DNA of 64,000 nt from Pontibacillus chungwhensis BH030062. GTDB taxonomy: Bacteria; Bacillota; Bacilli; Bacillales; BH030062. The notes beneath the pieces were generated by a model that searched no databases, was not told where the DNA came from, and saw only the letters and a program-made list of their open reading frames with translations. Shown here piece by piece: positions 25,160 through 33,763 of the stretch (within the stretch, counting starts at the first letter, position 1; the number at the start of each line of letters is the position of its first letter). The stretch lies in NCBI RefSeq assembly GCF_000770675.1, contig NZ_AVBG01000003.1, positions 124,001 to 188,000 of the forward strand, in the 5' to 3' direction. Both the position numbers and the translations under genes were made by a program.

Positions 25160-26503
25160 TTACTGATTCTGAGATTGTTTACGAGCAAAGACTGCTGTAC
25201 CAGCCAGCATTGCTAAAACGGATAAGATAATCCAAGTGAAGTTGTTTGACTGCTCTGCTCCACCCATTCCCGTATCTGGCATTTCTGTAGGCATGTCAGA
25301 ACTAAATTTCTCTGGATATTGATTTACAAACCCTGAGGATAGGGCTTTTGCTGCTCCGAACATGTGGCCATAAGATTCACGAAGTGTTTCATAGGCCATA
25401 TCATAATCTTCTTGTGCATACTGATCAAACGTAGTAATCAAGTAGTCAACGTGACTCTGCAGATTCTTCGCTAGAGTTTCAGATTTCAGCTCTCCTTCTG
25501 TGGCTTTCTCTAAGAACATGGAGAAATCCTGACGATACTGATCAAGAGCATCTAATGCTTTTTGTTTCATTTCCTCATCATCAGCACCAGTAGCTTTTAC
25601 ATAGTCTACAAAGTGGCCGATATGGTTCGTCCACATTTTCTTAAATTGCTGGCCTGCATCCTCGCCATAAATGGAACTAATGGCTGCTGCAAGATCATCC
25701 GTGTTATTGCTTAGAGCTTGTGTAGATGCTTTAAAGTCTTCTGAACCATCAATACCATTTTGCATGGCCATCATAGCTAAACCTGCGTGTTCTGACATTA
25801 AGTGATCAAGGTTAGAGCGCAAGTCAGCTGCCGGCGTTACTGCTTTTGTCCCATTAAATTGATCTGGGAATTGATCGACAATGGCGCTTGAAAGGCCTTT
25901 ACTTACGCCGTACATATGCTCAATTGCTTTACGTTCATATTCATAAGCTTTTTCATAATCTCCAGCTACATAACTATCAAAAGCTCCGATAAGTTGGTTA
26001 ACGTGCATTTGAAGTCCATCTGCAAGTTTACCTGCTTTTAAGCGTTCCCCTGTTGCTTTTTCTAAAAACTGCGAGAAATCTTTACGATATTCATTTAATT
26101 CCTGAAGAGCAGCTTCTTTAGCTTCAGCATCTTCATTCCCTGTCGCTTTCACATAATCTACGAAGTAACCTATATGATCAGACCAGATTTGTTTAAACTG
26201 TTTACCTGCTTCTTCCCCATATACAGAAGCGATCGCTTTTGATAGACCCTCTGTGTTACTGCTTAGTGCATTTGCCGAAGCCTCAAAGTCCTCAGCTCCT
26301 TCAGCTCCTTTTCTCATCGTTTCAACAGCTAGGTATGCGTGCTCACTTAAAAGGCGATCCAGGGAAGCTCTTAATTCAACAGCTTCTGTCATTACAGTAG
26401 GTTTTGCTGGGCTGTGATCATCCGCGCTCACAATACTTGCTGTTGTTGGTAGTAATAATGAGAAACTTAAAGGTACAGTTACAAGTGCTTTTTTCATGTT
26501 CAT
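25160..26503 (-). CDS. Cell-wall-anchored surface protein with two tandem helical domains and an MPDTG sorting signal
   Basis: The 447-residue precursor has a signal peptide (residues 1-28, ending near SIVSADD), two direct repeats of about 170 residues (about 40-210 and 225-395) and a C-terminal sorting signal: MPDTG, a hydrophobic helix, then a basic tail (ARKQSQNQ). Each repeat contains LRSNLDHLMSEHAGLAM-type and NHIGHFVDYVKATG motifs with conserved His and Glu, suggesting a helical bundle that may bind metal; I cannot name the family with confidence. An LPXTG variant of MPxTG form is often handled by class F sortases. No sortase gene is in the window. The start at 26503 lies 11 nt after GGAG. 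Confidence 0.75.
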   Translation of the reverse strand: MNMKKALVTVPLSFSLLLPTTASIVSADDHSPAKPTVMTEAVELRASLDRLLSEHAYLAVETMRKGAEGAEDFEASANALSSNTEGLSKAIASVYGEEAGKQFKQIWSDHIGYFVDYVKATGNEDAEAKEAALQELNEYRKDFSQFLEKATGERLKAGKLADGLQMHVNQLIGAFDSYVAGDYEKAYEYERKAIEHMYGVSKGLSSAIVDQFPDQFNGTKAVTPAADLRSNLDHLMSEHAGLAMMAMQNGIDGSEDFKASTQALSNNTDDLAAAISSIYGEDAGQQFKKMWTNHIGHFVDYVKATGADDEEMKQKALDALDQYRQDFSMFLEKATEGELKSETLAKNLQSHVDYLITTFDQYAQEDYDMAYETLRESYGHMFGAAKALSSGFVNQYPEKFSSDMPTEMPDTGMGGAEQSNNFTWIILSVLAMLAGTAVFARKQSQNQ

Positions 26504-26656
26504 AGACAGATCCACTCCTCTTTGTTTTTGTTTATTCACTAAGCTATCGAGGCGGATCTATATTTGGATCACCTTTTTTTAAAAAAATTTATTCACCGAA
26601 CTTTTTCAAGTATAGAGAAGGAATATGAAGAAATGAACTATATCACCAAAACCAAT

Positions 26657-26977
26657 TTAGAAAGTCCCTTCCATGAGTGGAGAAAGGACTGTATAGATGG
26701 AGAAAACGAAGACCACGTAAAAGGACTTTGATCCTATCCTTCCCTTTAGTAGTTCTTGGCTCTTCCCTTTACTTCGATGAGAGATAATCGAATAAACACA
26801 AAACAAAGATAAAGAGATTCCAAACCAAAGCTTCCCTATGTTACCCATATAAGAAATCCCTGCTTGTTCATAAAGATTACTAAGACCATATTCACTAATA
26901 AAAAAGCCAAACGCAATAAAGGTCAATAGTTCACCTAACGTAATCAAGTACCCTTTCACTATATCCAACAAGAACAC
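26657..26977 (-). CDS. Small hypothetical membrane protein
   Basis: The 106-residue product has hydrophobic stretches at about residues 9-28, 46-62 and 86-100 with basic loops (SHRSKGKSQELLKGR). It starts with GTG at 26977 or, with better spacing to AAGGAG, with TTG at 26971. The gene lies between the surface protein gene and the second ECF sigma/anti-sigma pair, all on one strand, but a terminator at 27030 separates it from the anti-sigma gene. The family is not recognised. Confidence 0.6.
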   Translation of the reverse strand: MFLLDIVKGYLITLGELLTFIAFGFFISEYGLSNLYEQAGISYMGNIGKLWFGISLSLFCVYSIISHRSKGKSQELLKGRIGSKSFYVVFVFSIYTVLSPLMEGTF

Positions 26978-27023
26978 CTCTCCTTTTCCGCTTTTAACTT
27001 AATATCACTTTACAATTTATTAC

Positions 27024-27067
27024 AATAAAAAAGAAGACCTGGGCCAATAATGGTTCAGGTCTTCTTT
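27024..27067 (-). terminator. Terminator after the RskA-like anti-sigma gene
   Basis: 12-bp stem AAAGAAGACCTG/CAGGTCTTCTTT (27030-27041 with 27056-27067), followed on the minus strand by a T-run. Confidence 0.88.
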
Positions 27068-27070
27068 CCT

Positions 27071-27838
27071 TTAAAGTTTCGAGGACAAAACGATGTCGCC
27101 TCGAGGAGTTTCACTTGTGGCGTCAGGCTCTTTCGTAATGGCGATTGTGTCAAAATCCCCTTGATCTTTTAACTTTTCTAGTGAAAAAGCTACTGCTCCT
27201 TCACCATTTTGATTGGTCACAAAACTTCCAGCTCTGTGTGGGGTCTCTCCATTAATGAGCCATACTTGATAAACTTCTTCTCCTTGTAACTGGTTCAGCT
27301 GTTCCGCTTCTACAACGAGCGTCCTATCTTCTTGTTGTTTAATGATGGAGGCAGAGGCCGTACCATTTTGCTGGCCAGATAAAGTGACTTTCTTCATCAC
27401 CTCGTCTATGCTTTCCACCACAGGGTCGGTCCCTTCATTCTCTTCATTTAATAAAGTATAAACATTTCCCGACACAGATAATAGTAATCCCGCTGCTAAT
27501 AACGCTGTCCAAGGTTTTCTAACACGCTTCCCCTGTTTGTGAGTCGTGAGTGATGCTATTTTATCATCTTCATAAGGTTGTTCTACATCTTCAGATACGG
27601 TACCCGGTTCAGTTTGTTCTTCCTCGAACACACTACCAAGTACTCGGTTCTTCATGCCTTCAGGTGGGTCTACTGGCTCTGCAGCAAATGGCAGGTCTTT
27701 CATGATGCTTTCCATTTCTTCTACTTCTTCGCGACATTCAGAGCACTCTTTTAAATGATCTTCAAATGCACGTTTCTCTTCTTCATTCAGTTCTCCACTT
27801 ATATAATCAATCAAACGATCACAATGTTCAGGCATCAC
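27071..27838 (-). CDS. Anti-sigma factor, zinc-finger plus RskA domain
   Basis: The 255-residue protein has an N-terminal anti-sigma zinc finger with Hx3CxxC spacing (HLKECSECREEVEEME, about residues 27-42), one transmembrane helix (about 110-127, WTALLAAGLLLSVSGNVYTLL) and an outer RskA domain (VVEAEQLNQLQGEEVYQVWLINGETPHRAGSF). It overlaps the ECF sigma gene by 11 bp. It would hold that sigma factor at the membrane and release it on an extracellular, possibly redox, signal. Confidence 0.9.
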   Translation of the reverse strand: MMPEHCDRLIDYISGELNEEEKRAFEDHLKECSECREEVEEMESIMKDLPFAAEPVDPPEGMKNRVLGSVFEEEQTEPGTVSEDVEQPYEDDKIASLTTHKQGKRVRKPWTALLAAGLLLSVSGNVYTLLNEENEGTDPVVESIDEVMKKVTLSGQQNGTASASIIKQQEDRTLVVEAEQLNQLQGEEVYQVWLINGETPHRAGSFVTNQNGEGAVAFSLEKLKDQGDFDTIAITKEPDATSETPRGDIVLSSKL

Positions 27839-28397
27839 TCACACCCCCCTTCTCTTCGATGATGGCCAGTTCTTTTTTCAGTCGTTTTAAAGCTAACCTA
27901 ATGCGGCTCTTTACGGTCCCTAAAGATATATCCAAATTCTCAGCGATCCGCTGTTGTGTCAATCCTTTAAAATAAAATAGCATAATAATTTTCTTCTGTT
28001 CTTTGGGAAGTTGCTTCATGGCTTCCCTAATCATACTCCCTCTTTCCTTCCATTCAACCAGATCCTCAACAGAAGGTTCTTTCTCATTTGGTGCATCCCA
28101 CTCTTCATCTAAAGCATAGTTTTGATTTTCCTTTTTACGTAGTACATCAATAGCTGTATACCTAGCTATCGTAATGATCCATGATGAAAATTTCCCTTTT
28201 GTTTCATCGTAGGTAGCCTTTTGTGTCCATATTTTCATAAAAACTTCTTGCATTACTTCCTCTGACATTTCCCTATGCCCACATGTCTTATAGGCAAAGG
28301 AGTATAGCAATTTTTCGTATTTATCATAGATCTTTTCGAGGGCATGTTTATCGCCTGTTAAGATCTTCTGATAAAGATCATAGTCCCGCTCCTTCAT
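27828..28397 (-). CDS. ECF RNA polymerase sigma factor, SigK-like
   Basis: The 189-residue protein has region 2 (LEKIYDKYEKLLYSFAYKTCGHREMSEEVMQEVFMKIWTQ, then GKFSSWIITIARYTAIDVLRKK) and region 4 (LPKEQKKIIMLFYFKGLTQQRIAENLDISLGTVKSRIRLALKRLKK), typical of the ECF19/SigK group that pairs with RskA anti-sigma factors. AAAGGAG precedes the ATG. It forms a two-gene operon with the anti-sigma gene; the downstream membrane and surface protein genes are candidate targets by position only. Confidence 0.92.
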   Translation of the reverse strand: MKERDYDLYQKILTGDKHALEKIYDKYEKLLYSFAYKTCGHREMSEEVMQEVFMKIWTQKATYDETKGKFSSWIITIARYTAIDVLRKKENQNYALDEEWDAPNEKEPSVEDLVEWKERGSMIREAMKQLPKEQKKIIMLFYFKGLTQQRIAENLDISLGTVKSRIRLALKRLKKELAIIEEKGGVSDA

Positions 28398-28523
28398 ACC
28401 ATTCTCCTTTTACGACCATTAATACCCATATCATAGCATACTAAGTGGGATTGATGAGAACACGACAAGATGAGAGTTATTAAGAAATCGTTCCATCTCC
28501 CTTTTCAGATCACTTTCAAACGA

Positions 28524-28551
28524 AAAAAGCCACCTAATAGGGTGACTTTTA
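28524..28551 (-). terminator. Terminator of the znuA-like gene
   Basis: Stem AAGCCACC/GGTGACTT with one mismatch, followed on the minus strand by six T. Confidence 0.75.
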
Positions 28552-28577
28552 ACTTGGTTCTATTAAACTCAAATATT

Positions 28578-29726
28578 TTATTTATTTAATACTCCCAATA
28601 ACACTTCTAAATTATGATTCATTAAGCTAAAGTAATCCTCACCTGCATTAAGATCCTCTTCAGTAAGAACCGATAAATTGTGGATTCGTTTTATGTCAGC
28701 GTCGATTTCTTTTTGAATTACAGACGCCACTTTTGGTGTTACATTCTGTTCGAAAAGAATGGTACTAATTTCATTCTTTTTAGATTTTTTTATGATACTC
28801 TCTAATTGCTTTTGAGATGGCTCGTTTGTAGGAGATAAGCCAGAGATAGCAATCTGCTCGAGTCCATACGCTTTTTCCCAGTAGCCATAAGCAGCATGGG
28901 ATACAAGAATTTTGTTAGTTTCGGCTGTTTCTAGTTTTTCATGGAATGTTTGATCTAACTCCATTAAATCTTGCTTTAATTCATCGAAGTTCTTTTCAAA
29001 ATCTTCTTTAGCCTCTGGATTTAATTCTACCAGTTGGTCTTTAATATTCTCTGCTAACGTAATGGCTCGAACAGGATCTAGCCAAACATGCGGATCCTGA
29101 TCACCATGGTCATGACCTTCATGTGCATCTGTTTGTTCGTTGTGATCTCCGCTCTCGTTAGCTTCTTCTCCCTCTTCATGAGCGTGGCCATCGTGGGATT
29201 CTTCTCCTTCTTCATGAGAGTGCTCCTCGTGGGATTCTTCTCCTTCTTCATGAGAGTGGCCCTCGTCGGATTCTTCTCCTTCTTCATGAGCTTGGTCCTC
29301 TTGGGATTCTTCTTCCCCCTCGTCCGAGTGATCATGGACATGAGTTAATAGCTCAATCCCTTCTGAAGCTTCTAGAATTTCTACGTCTTCACCTTCGATC
29401 GCTTCAGAGATTTTAGTAGCATAGGCTTCTAGGTCTGCCCCGTTATAAATAAATGCGTCGGCTTCAGCAAGTTCAACCATCATTTTGGTCGTCGGCTCGA
29501 ATGTATGGGGATTAGCCCCTGCCTGTAAAATTGACTCTACTTCAACATGGTCTCCACCAATCCGTTCAGCAAAATCTTGCAATGGGAATAGTGTCGTATA
29601 GATTGTCAGTTTATTAGTTTCTTCTGATGTATGACTAGATGCGCTCTGATCTTCTGCATTCCCACAAGCCACAAGCCCGAGTAACAGTAAAATCGAACCC
29701 AACATTAGAATTCGCATTTTCATCAT
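28578..29726 (-). CDS. znuA: Zinc ABC transporter substrate-binding lipoprotein, ZnuA/AdcA family
   Basis: The 382-residue precursor has a lipobox (LLGLVACGN) at its N-terminus, then the cluster A-I fold with NPHTFEPTT, YNGADLEAY, DPHVWLDP, SHAAYGYW and ILFEQNV, whose histidines and acidic residues bind Zn2+. A His- and Glu-rich insert (about residues 130-210) contains repeated HEEGEES units and is a probable zinc-capture loop. GGAGG is 5 nt before the ATG at 29726 and 8 nt before that at 29723; either may be used. Two Zur-box-like dyads lie upstream. Its permease and ATPase are not adjacent. Confidence 0.93.
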   Translation of the reverse strand: MMKMRILMLGSILLLLGLVACGNAEDQSASSHTSEETNKLTIYTTLFPLQDFAERIGGDHVEVESILQAGANPHTFEPTTKMMVELAEADAFIYNGADLEAYATKISEAIEGEDVEILEASEGIELLTHVHDHSDEGEEESQEDQAHEEGEESDEGHSHEEGEESHEEHSHEEGEESHDGHAHEEGEEANESGDHNEQTDAHEGHDHGDQDPHVWLDPVRAITLAENIKDQLVELNPEAKEDFEKNFDELKQDLMELDQTFHEKLETAETNKILVSHAAYGYWEKAYGLEQIAISGLSPTNEPSQKQLESIIKKSKKNEISTILFEQNVTPKVASVIQKEIDADIKRIHNLSVLTEEDLNAGEDYFSLMNHNLEVLLGVLNK

Positions 29727-29771
29727 TGTCCCCTCCAAATGAGTTATGTATAAGTACAAAACACATTTTAT

Positions 29772-29807
29772 CGTAACGATTACGCTTTGTAAATAGTAAT
29801 CGTTACG
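29772..29807 (-). promoter_or_regulatory. Two Zur-box-like dyads upstream of znuA
   Basis: CGTAACGATTACG (29772-29784) and AGTAATCGTTACG (29795-29807), both close to the Bacillus Zur box core CGTAATNATTACG. They are 23 bp apart centre to centre, about two turns. They lie between znuA and the zur gene. Confidence 0.8.
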
Positions 29808-29819
29808 TTTTATTCACCA

Positions 29820-29853
29820 AAAAAAGACAGGGTCTTTATCCAAAAGACCCTGT
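29820..29853 (-). terminator. Terminator of zur
   Basis: Stem ACAGGGTCTTT/AAAGACCCTGT (29827-29837 with 29843-29853), followed on the minus strand by a T-run. It separates zur from znuA. Confidence 0.88.
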
Positions 29854-30267
29854 TTAATGACAAGCTGGGCACTTACCATACACTTCAAACTTATGATTAT
29901 CAATTTGGTGACCTGGTAAAGATAATGCTACATCTTCAACAGGGCACAAGTGAATGGCGCTAGTTTTCCCACACGCTGTACAAATAAAATGATGGTGGTG
30001 ATCACTTGTATCACAATGGAATCGAAATTGTTTTTCACCGTCAAGTGACGTCGTTTCCAAAATGCCAATATCAGCTAGTGTATATAGATTTCGGTAGACT
30101 GTATCATAACTCGCACCTGGAAAATCCTCACTGAATTCTTCCCATAATTGCTTCACAGAAACATAAATATCATCGTGTTGATCTAGCAAAGTTAATAATT
30201 TCTCTCTTTGTTTCGTATGCTTATAACCATGCTCTTTTAAAACTTCTAATGCTCTAGTGGAATTCAT
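29854..30267 (-). CDS. zur: Zinc uptake regulator, Fur family
   Basis: The 137-residue protein has the Fur winged helix (residues 10-75: GYKHTKQREKLLTLL, then SYDTVYRNLYTLADIGIL) and metal sites: DHHHHFICTACG (about 93-104) and a C-terminal CPACH, giving two CxxC pairs for the structural zinc. It lies between a zinc-binding lipoprotein gene and a Zur-box-preceded permease operon, so Zur is preferred over Fur or PerR. With Zn2+ bound it should repress both. Confidence 0.88.
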   Translation of the reverse strand: MNSTRALEVLKEHGYKHTKQREKLLTLLDQHDDIYVSVKQLWEEFSEDFPGASYDTVYRNLYTLADIGILETTSLDGEKQFRFHCDTSDHHHHFICTACGKTSAIHLCPVEDVALSLPGHQIDNHKFEVYGKCPACH

Positions 30268-30474
30268 TCTACCATTCCTTTATCTGTCTTCTTCTTACAT
30301 TATAGTAAATCTAACGCTTTCTGTACATTTTGCAATATTTACGTTGCAGTCGAACAAGGGTTACCGTATCCTCCTTCACCTCATTCTATTAATCACACCT
30401 TTTCAGTCTGTATATATATCAGACTCTTTAAAAAAATAGGTATACACATCTATTATATTTAATAGTATAGTGTT

Positions 30475-30494
30475 AAATGATAATGATTACGATC
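30475..30494 (+). promoter_or_regulatory. Zur-box-like dyad upstream of the permease operon
   Basis: AAATGATAATGATTACGATC: the right half ATTACGAT matches the Zur consensus, and the left half is degenerate. It lies directly before the ribosome binding site of the 30505 gene. Confidence 0.7.
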
Positions 30495-30504
30495 TAGGAG
30501 GTGC

Positions 30505-31503
30505 TTGATCTACATGATCTCTCAAAAATTCTCAACATTGATAGGATACATATTGTTACTTTTATTTTTCACTCTCTTTTTGTTCGGGGATTTAATTCCG
30601 ATCCCTGACAGGTTCTCACCATCTGAAAATATATTAAATGTAAATACCATCTTCTTGAGTATTGTTTTAGAAGCTATTCCATTTATCTTGTTGGGGGTAT
30701 TTGTATCGTCCCTGATTCAACTTTTTGTGAAAGAAGAACATCTAAACCGATTTATTCCGCGTAATCCAATACTCGCTCTTGCACCAGCTGTCGCAATAGG
30801 TGCTATTTTCCCTGTTTGCGAATGCGCAATCGTACCTATTGTTAGGAGACTAATAGCTAAAGGAATGCCCATGCATGTAGGAATGGTCGTTCTTGTTTCG
30901 GCACCAGTCTTAAACCCAATTGTTTATTTGTCTACCTATCATGCTTTTCAGTCCACCCCTTCTATTGCTTACGCGAGGATGGGACTAGCCTTTGTAATCG
31001 CATTGCTTGTTGGTTTGTTAATGTACCTTTTATATGAGCGTGCCAATCCATTAAAACAAAAGCAGGTTCAAGTTGAACATCACCACCATTCAAAGTCAAA
31101 GAACCGATTCAAAGAAATGTTTGATCATGCTAGTGATGAATTTTTTGATATGGGGAAGTTCTTAATAATCGGGGCATTCTTAGCTGCTCTTGTGCAAACC
31201 TTTATGGATCGAGATACACTAGCTGCCATTGGTAACGGAGTATTTACAGGACCAGTTGCCATGATGGGGATGGCCTATGTTTTGTCGCTATGTTCTGAAG
31301 CAGATGCATTTGTCGCCTCGTCCTTTCAGGCTTTTACAACTCCGGCCTCATTGCTAGCCTTTCTTGTATATGGTCCTATGATTGACTTAAAGAATACAAT
31401 TCTTCTCTTCGCCTATTTCCGAGCAAGATTTGTGGCTTCACTCGTATTTGTAATAACGTTAACTACCTTTAGCATAATCATGATCTACCAAAACTTCTTT
31501 TAA
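30505..31503 (+). CDS. ycgR: UPF0718/YcgR family permease, probably zinc-linked
   Basis: The 332-residue polytopic protein has the family motifs FPVCECAIVPIVRRLIAKGMP (about residues 105-125, with a CxC pair) and SLCSEADAFVASSFQ (about 270-284), plus a His cluster (EHHHHSKSK, about 192-200). Such permeases occur with TIGR03943 proteins, as here 14 bp downstream. Start TTG (30505) is 3 nt from AGGAGG and the in-frame ATG (30514) 12 nt, so the exact start is unclear. The Zur box and the adjacent zur gene suggest a role in zinc uptake or handling; this is inference. Confidence 0.83.
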   Translation: MIYMISQKFSTLIGYILLLLFFTLFLFGDLIPIPDRFSPSENILNVNTIFLSIVLEAIPFILLGVFVSSLIQLFVKEEHLNRFIPRNPILALAPAVAIGAIFPVCECAIVPIVRRLIAKGMPMHVGMVVLVSAPVLNPIVYLSTYHAFQSTPSIAYARMGLAFVIALLVGLLMYLLYERANPLKQKQVQVEHHHHSKSKNRFKEMFDHASDEFFDMGKFLIIGAFLAALVQTFMDRDTLAAIGNGVFTGPVAMMGMAYVLSLCSEADAFVASSFQAFTTPASLLAFLVYGPMIDLKNTILLFAYFRARFVASLVFVITLTTFSIIMIYQNFF

Positions 31504-31517
31504 GGAGGCTAATCTAT

Positions 31518-32426
31518 ATGAAACGTCATCATCACATTTTTATTAGAAGCGTCATCTTACTAGGATTTACGTTATTACTTTTTAAGCTTATGGTTACAGG
31601 TAATATTTATAATTACATCGCACCTAAAATGCTTCCTTACTTTTATTTCGCATTAATCGTTTTTATGATCCTTGGTGGTAGGCAATTTTTAAGAGGAGAC
31701 CGGGCACAAGAAGCAGCATGCGGATGCAATCATGAACATAGTTATTCCTCGTCTACAATTAAATCCTTCAGTATCTACCTGTTATTTATTATACCAGTAA
31801 TAAGTGGGTTTTTATTTTCAGAACATACACTAGGGGCTTCTGTAGCTAAGAAAAAAGGGTATCAGTTTGCTCAAATAGACGAGTCAACAGAATCTACAAA
31901 TGGAATTCTAAGCGAGAGTAATCAGCAGGAAGGCGTTAAACAATCAGAAGTTACACCAGACCCAGATGAAACATCTCTAGAAGATAGTGTGATTACGCCT
32001 AAAGACATGTATCCAGAACGATACACAGAAATGAGTACAAAAGAGAAAATCGTGTTAAATGACGATAATTATATCAGTACGATTAACCTTTTAGAGGAAG
32101 AACCTGAAACATTTGCAGGTAAATCGATTGTGATTCGGGGGTTTGTATATAGAGAACCAAACTTCCCTGCTTCAAGAATTGTGGTTGGCCGTTTTGGGGT
32201 AAGTTGTTGTGTAGCCGATGCGGGCATCTATGGCATTATGGCAGAAGGAAAACAAGTCCTTAATTACAATGAAGATACATGGATTGAAGTGCATGGAACC
32301 GTTCAAACGGCTATGTTCAATGACTGGAATATGCCTATTATAGAACTCTCCTCAATCCACGAGATCAATAAGCCTAAGCAAACCTATGTTTACGAAGAAA
32401 TTGATTACAGTAATTTAGAACAATGA
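31518..32426 (+). CDS. ycgQ: TIGR03943/YcgQ family protein, partner of the UPF0718 permease
   Basis: The 302-residue protein has an N-terminal His-rich stretch (KRHHHIF), two transmembrane segments, a CGCNHEH possible metal motif at about residue 68, a third membrane segment (about 88-103), then an acidic linker and an OB-like outer domain with VIRGFVYREPNFPASRIVVGRFGVSCCVAD. It follows the permease gene by 14 bp with AAGGAGG between, so the two are co-transcribed and probably form one complex for metal handling. Confidence 0.85.
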   Translation: MKRHHHIFIRSVILLGFTLLLFKLMVTGNIYNYIAPKMLPYFYFALIVFMILGGRQFLRGDRAQEAACGCNHEHSYSSSTIKSFSIYLLFIIPVISGFLFSEHTLGASVAKKKGYQFAQIDESTESTNGILSESNQQEGVKQSEVTPDPDETSLEDSVITPKDMYPERYTEMSTKEKIVLNDDNYISTINLLEEEPETFAGKSIVIRGFVYREPNFPASRIVVGRFGVSCCVADAGIYGIMAEGKQVLNYNEDTWIEVHGTVQTAMFNDWNMPIIELSSIHEINKPKQTYVYEEIDYSNLEQ

Positions 32427-32428
32427 CA

Positions 32429-32461
32429 GAAGCCTTGGAAGTAGTCTTCCAAGGCTTTCTT
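32429..32461. terminator. Terminator between ycgQ and the SDR gene
   Basis: Stem AGCCTTGGAA/TTCCAAGGCT (32431-32440 with 32447-32456), followed by T-rich sequence. Confidence 0.85.
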
Positions 32462-33264
32462 TACCTCATCACACCTCCACCTGATATTTTTAATGATTCC
32501 CCTACAATATTCTCAGCCGCATCAGTAAGTAAAAAAAGAATTGAATTCGCTACTTCCTTTGGCTGCGTGATACGTCCCGAAGGTAACCCTTGTTCTGCGA
32601 TCTTTAACTGTTCCTCAAAATCTCTTCCTTCTCGTTCACCTATAGAAGCAATAGAGTTCCTCCCCATCTCTGTATCAACGAATCCAGGACACACTGCGTT
32701 CACTCGTATCTTATGTTGAATCGCCTCATGAGCAAAAGATTGAGTGAAAGCTGTTATGGCAAATTTCGATCCGCTATAAGCTGTATTCCCGTATGTACCT
32801 CTCAAACCCGATAAAGAAGAAAGGTTCACAATCGCCCCTTTTTGATATTGTTTCATTTCCCGATAAACCTCTTGTGTAAATAAAACAGTTGAGAAAAAGT
32901 TTAGTTCCATCGTTGAACGAAGCTCCTCTTCTGAAAGGTCTTCTACCGTTCCACCACCTGTTTTCCAAGCTGAATTCACAAGCCCATATACAGGGCCAAT
33001 TTCTTTTATAGCTTCTTGAATAACGTGTTTTCTGTGGTCTTCCTTATTTAAATCAGCAGGGACACTAAGCACATGAGCACGACCATCAAGCGCGATGCAT
33101 TCATCTTTCAGTTGATAGAGCTTTTCAGAATCCCGACCTGTAATTGTAATTGCAGCACCAGCTTGCACCGCTGCTTTTGCTGCCTCATATCCGATGCCAC
33201 CTGTAGCTCCTGTAATCATAATATGCTTCCCTAGTAAAGCGTCTTCTGCGAAAATGGCCATCAT
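32461..33264 (-). CDS. Short-chain dehydrogenase/reductase
   Basis: The 267-residue protein has the SDR cofactor motif TGATGGIG (about residues 18-25), NSAW in place of the usual NNAG, the catalytic Ser in NLSSLSG and YSGSK (about 160-164), and CPGFVDTEMG. TGR at about residue 42 suggests NADP preference. The substrate is unknown. Two adjacent ATGs follow AGGAGGAGA; either may start translation. Monocistronic. Confidence 0.87.
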   Translation of the reverse strand: MMAIFAEDALLGKHIMITGATGGIGYEAAKAAVQAGAAITITGRDSEKLYQLKDECIALDGRAHVLSVPADLNKEDHRKHVIQEAIKEIGPVYGLVNSAWKTGGGTVEDLSEEELRSTMELNFFSTVLFTQEVYREMKQYQKGAIVNLSSLSGLRGTYGNTAYSGSKFAITAFTQSFAHEAIQHKIRVNAVCPGFVDTEMGRNSIASIGEREGRDFEEQLKIAEQGLPSGRITQPKEVANSILFLLTDAAENIVGESLKISGGGVMR

Positions 33265-33334
33265 TCTCCTCCTCTTTCATTTACCTACCTATTTATCCTA
33301 TTTACCGGGTGACTAAACGCTTGCCTTACCAAAC

Positions 33335-33375
33335 AAAAAAGCTGTCTCTAAAGTAGGCACAACTTTAGAGACAGC
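33335..33375 (-). terminator. Terminator of the 33.4-kb small gene
   Basis: Perfect 14-bp stem GCTGTCTCTAAAGT/ACTTTAGAGACAGC (33341-33354 with 33362-33375), followed on the minus strand by six T. Confidence 0.9.
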
Positions 33376-33380
33376 TCTCG

Positions 33381-33617
33381 TTAATATGAATAAAGGTACT
33401 TCTTCTCATGTGGAGAGGAAGTTGAGGAGGGCAGCATCAATTCTTGATCCATAGATACAATTTGAAATGAATAACGTTCGTAGCTTCCTAATTCTTTGAG
33501 TGCATTCACAAAGCGTTTGGCGGCTCCAAAATCATTAAAAACGAGATCCTGGTTGTCAGTACTCTGAAAAGTAATCTTCGTCATTTGGTTATAGTATGCA
33601 ATAACTTTGAATCTCAT
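33381..33617 (-). CDS. Small hypothetical protein
   Basis: The 78-residue soluble protein has a beta-rich start (MRFKVIAYYNQMTKITFQSTDNQDLVFNDFGAAKRFVNALKEL) and a Ser/Pro-rich tail. GGAGG lies 9 nt before the ATG at 33617; the ATG at 33635 overlaps the ribosome binding site. It has its own strong terminator. I do not recognise it. Confidence 0.65.
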   Translation of the reverse strand: MRFKVIAYYNQMTKITFQSTDNQDLVFNDFGAAKRFVNALKELGSYERYSFQIVSMDQELMLPSSTSSPHEKKYLYSY

Positions 33618-33763
33618 GGGAAGTCGCCTCCTCAAAGGTGAAAGTTTTCTACCTTTTCATCTATTATCCGCCAAAATTTCTGAAAATTCAATACGTATAT
33701 TATTATTCTTAAAAACTTAATAAAATAAGACATACTTCGACAAAGCCGTTTTTGACCAAACCT

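Noticed and set aside
29078-29341. Possible CRISPR-like or VNTR array
   Set aside because: The repeats lie inside the znuA frame and encode the His/Glu loop; there are no unique spacers.
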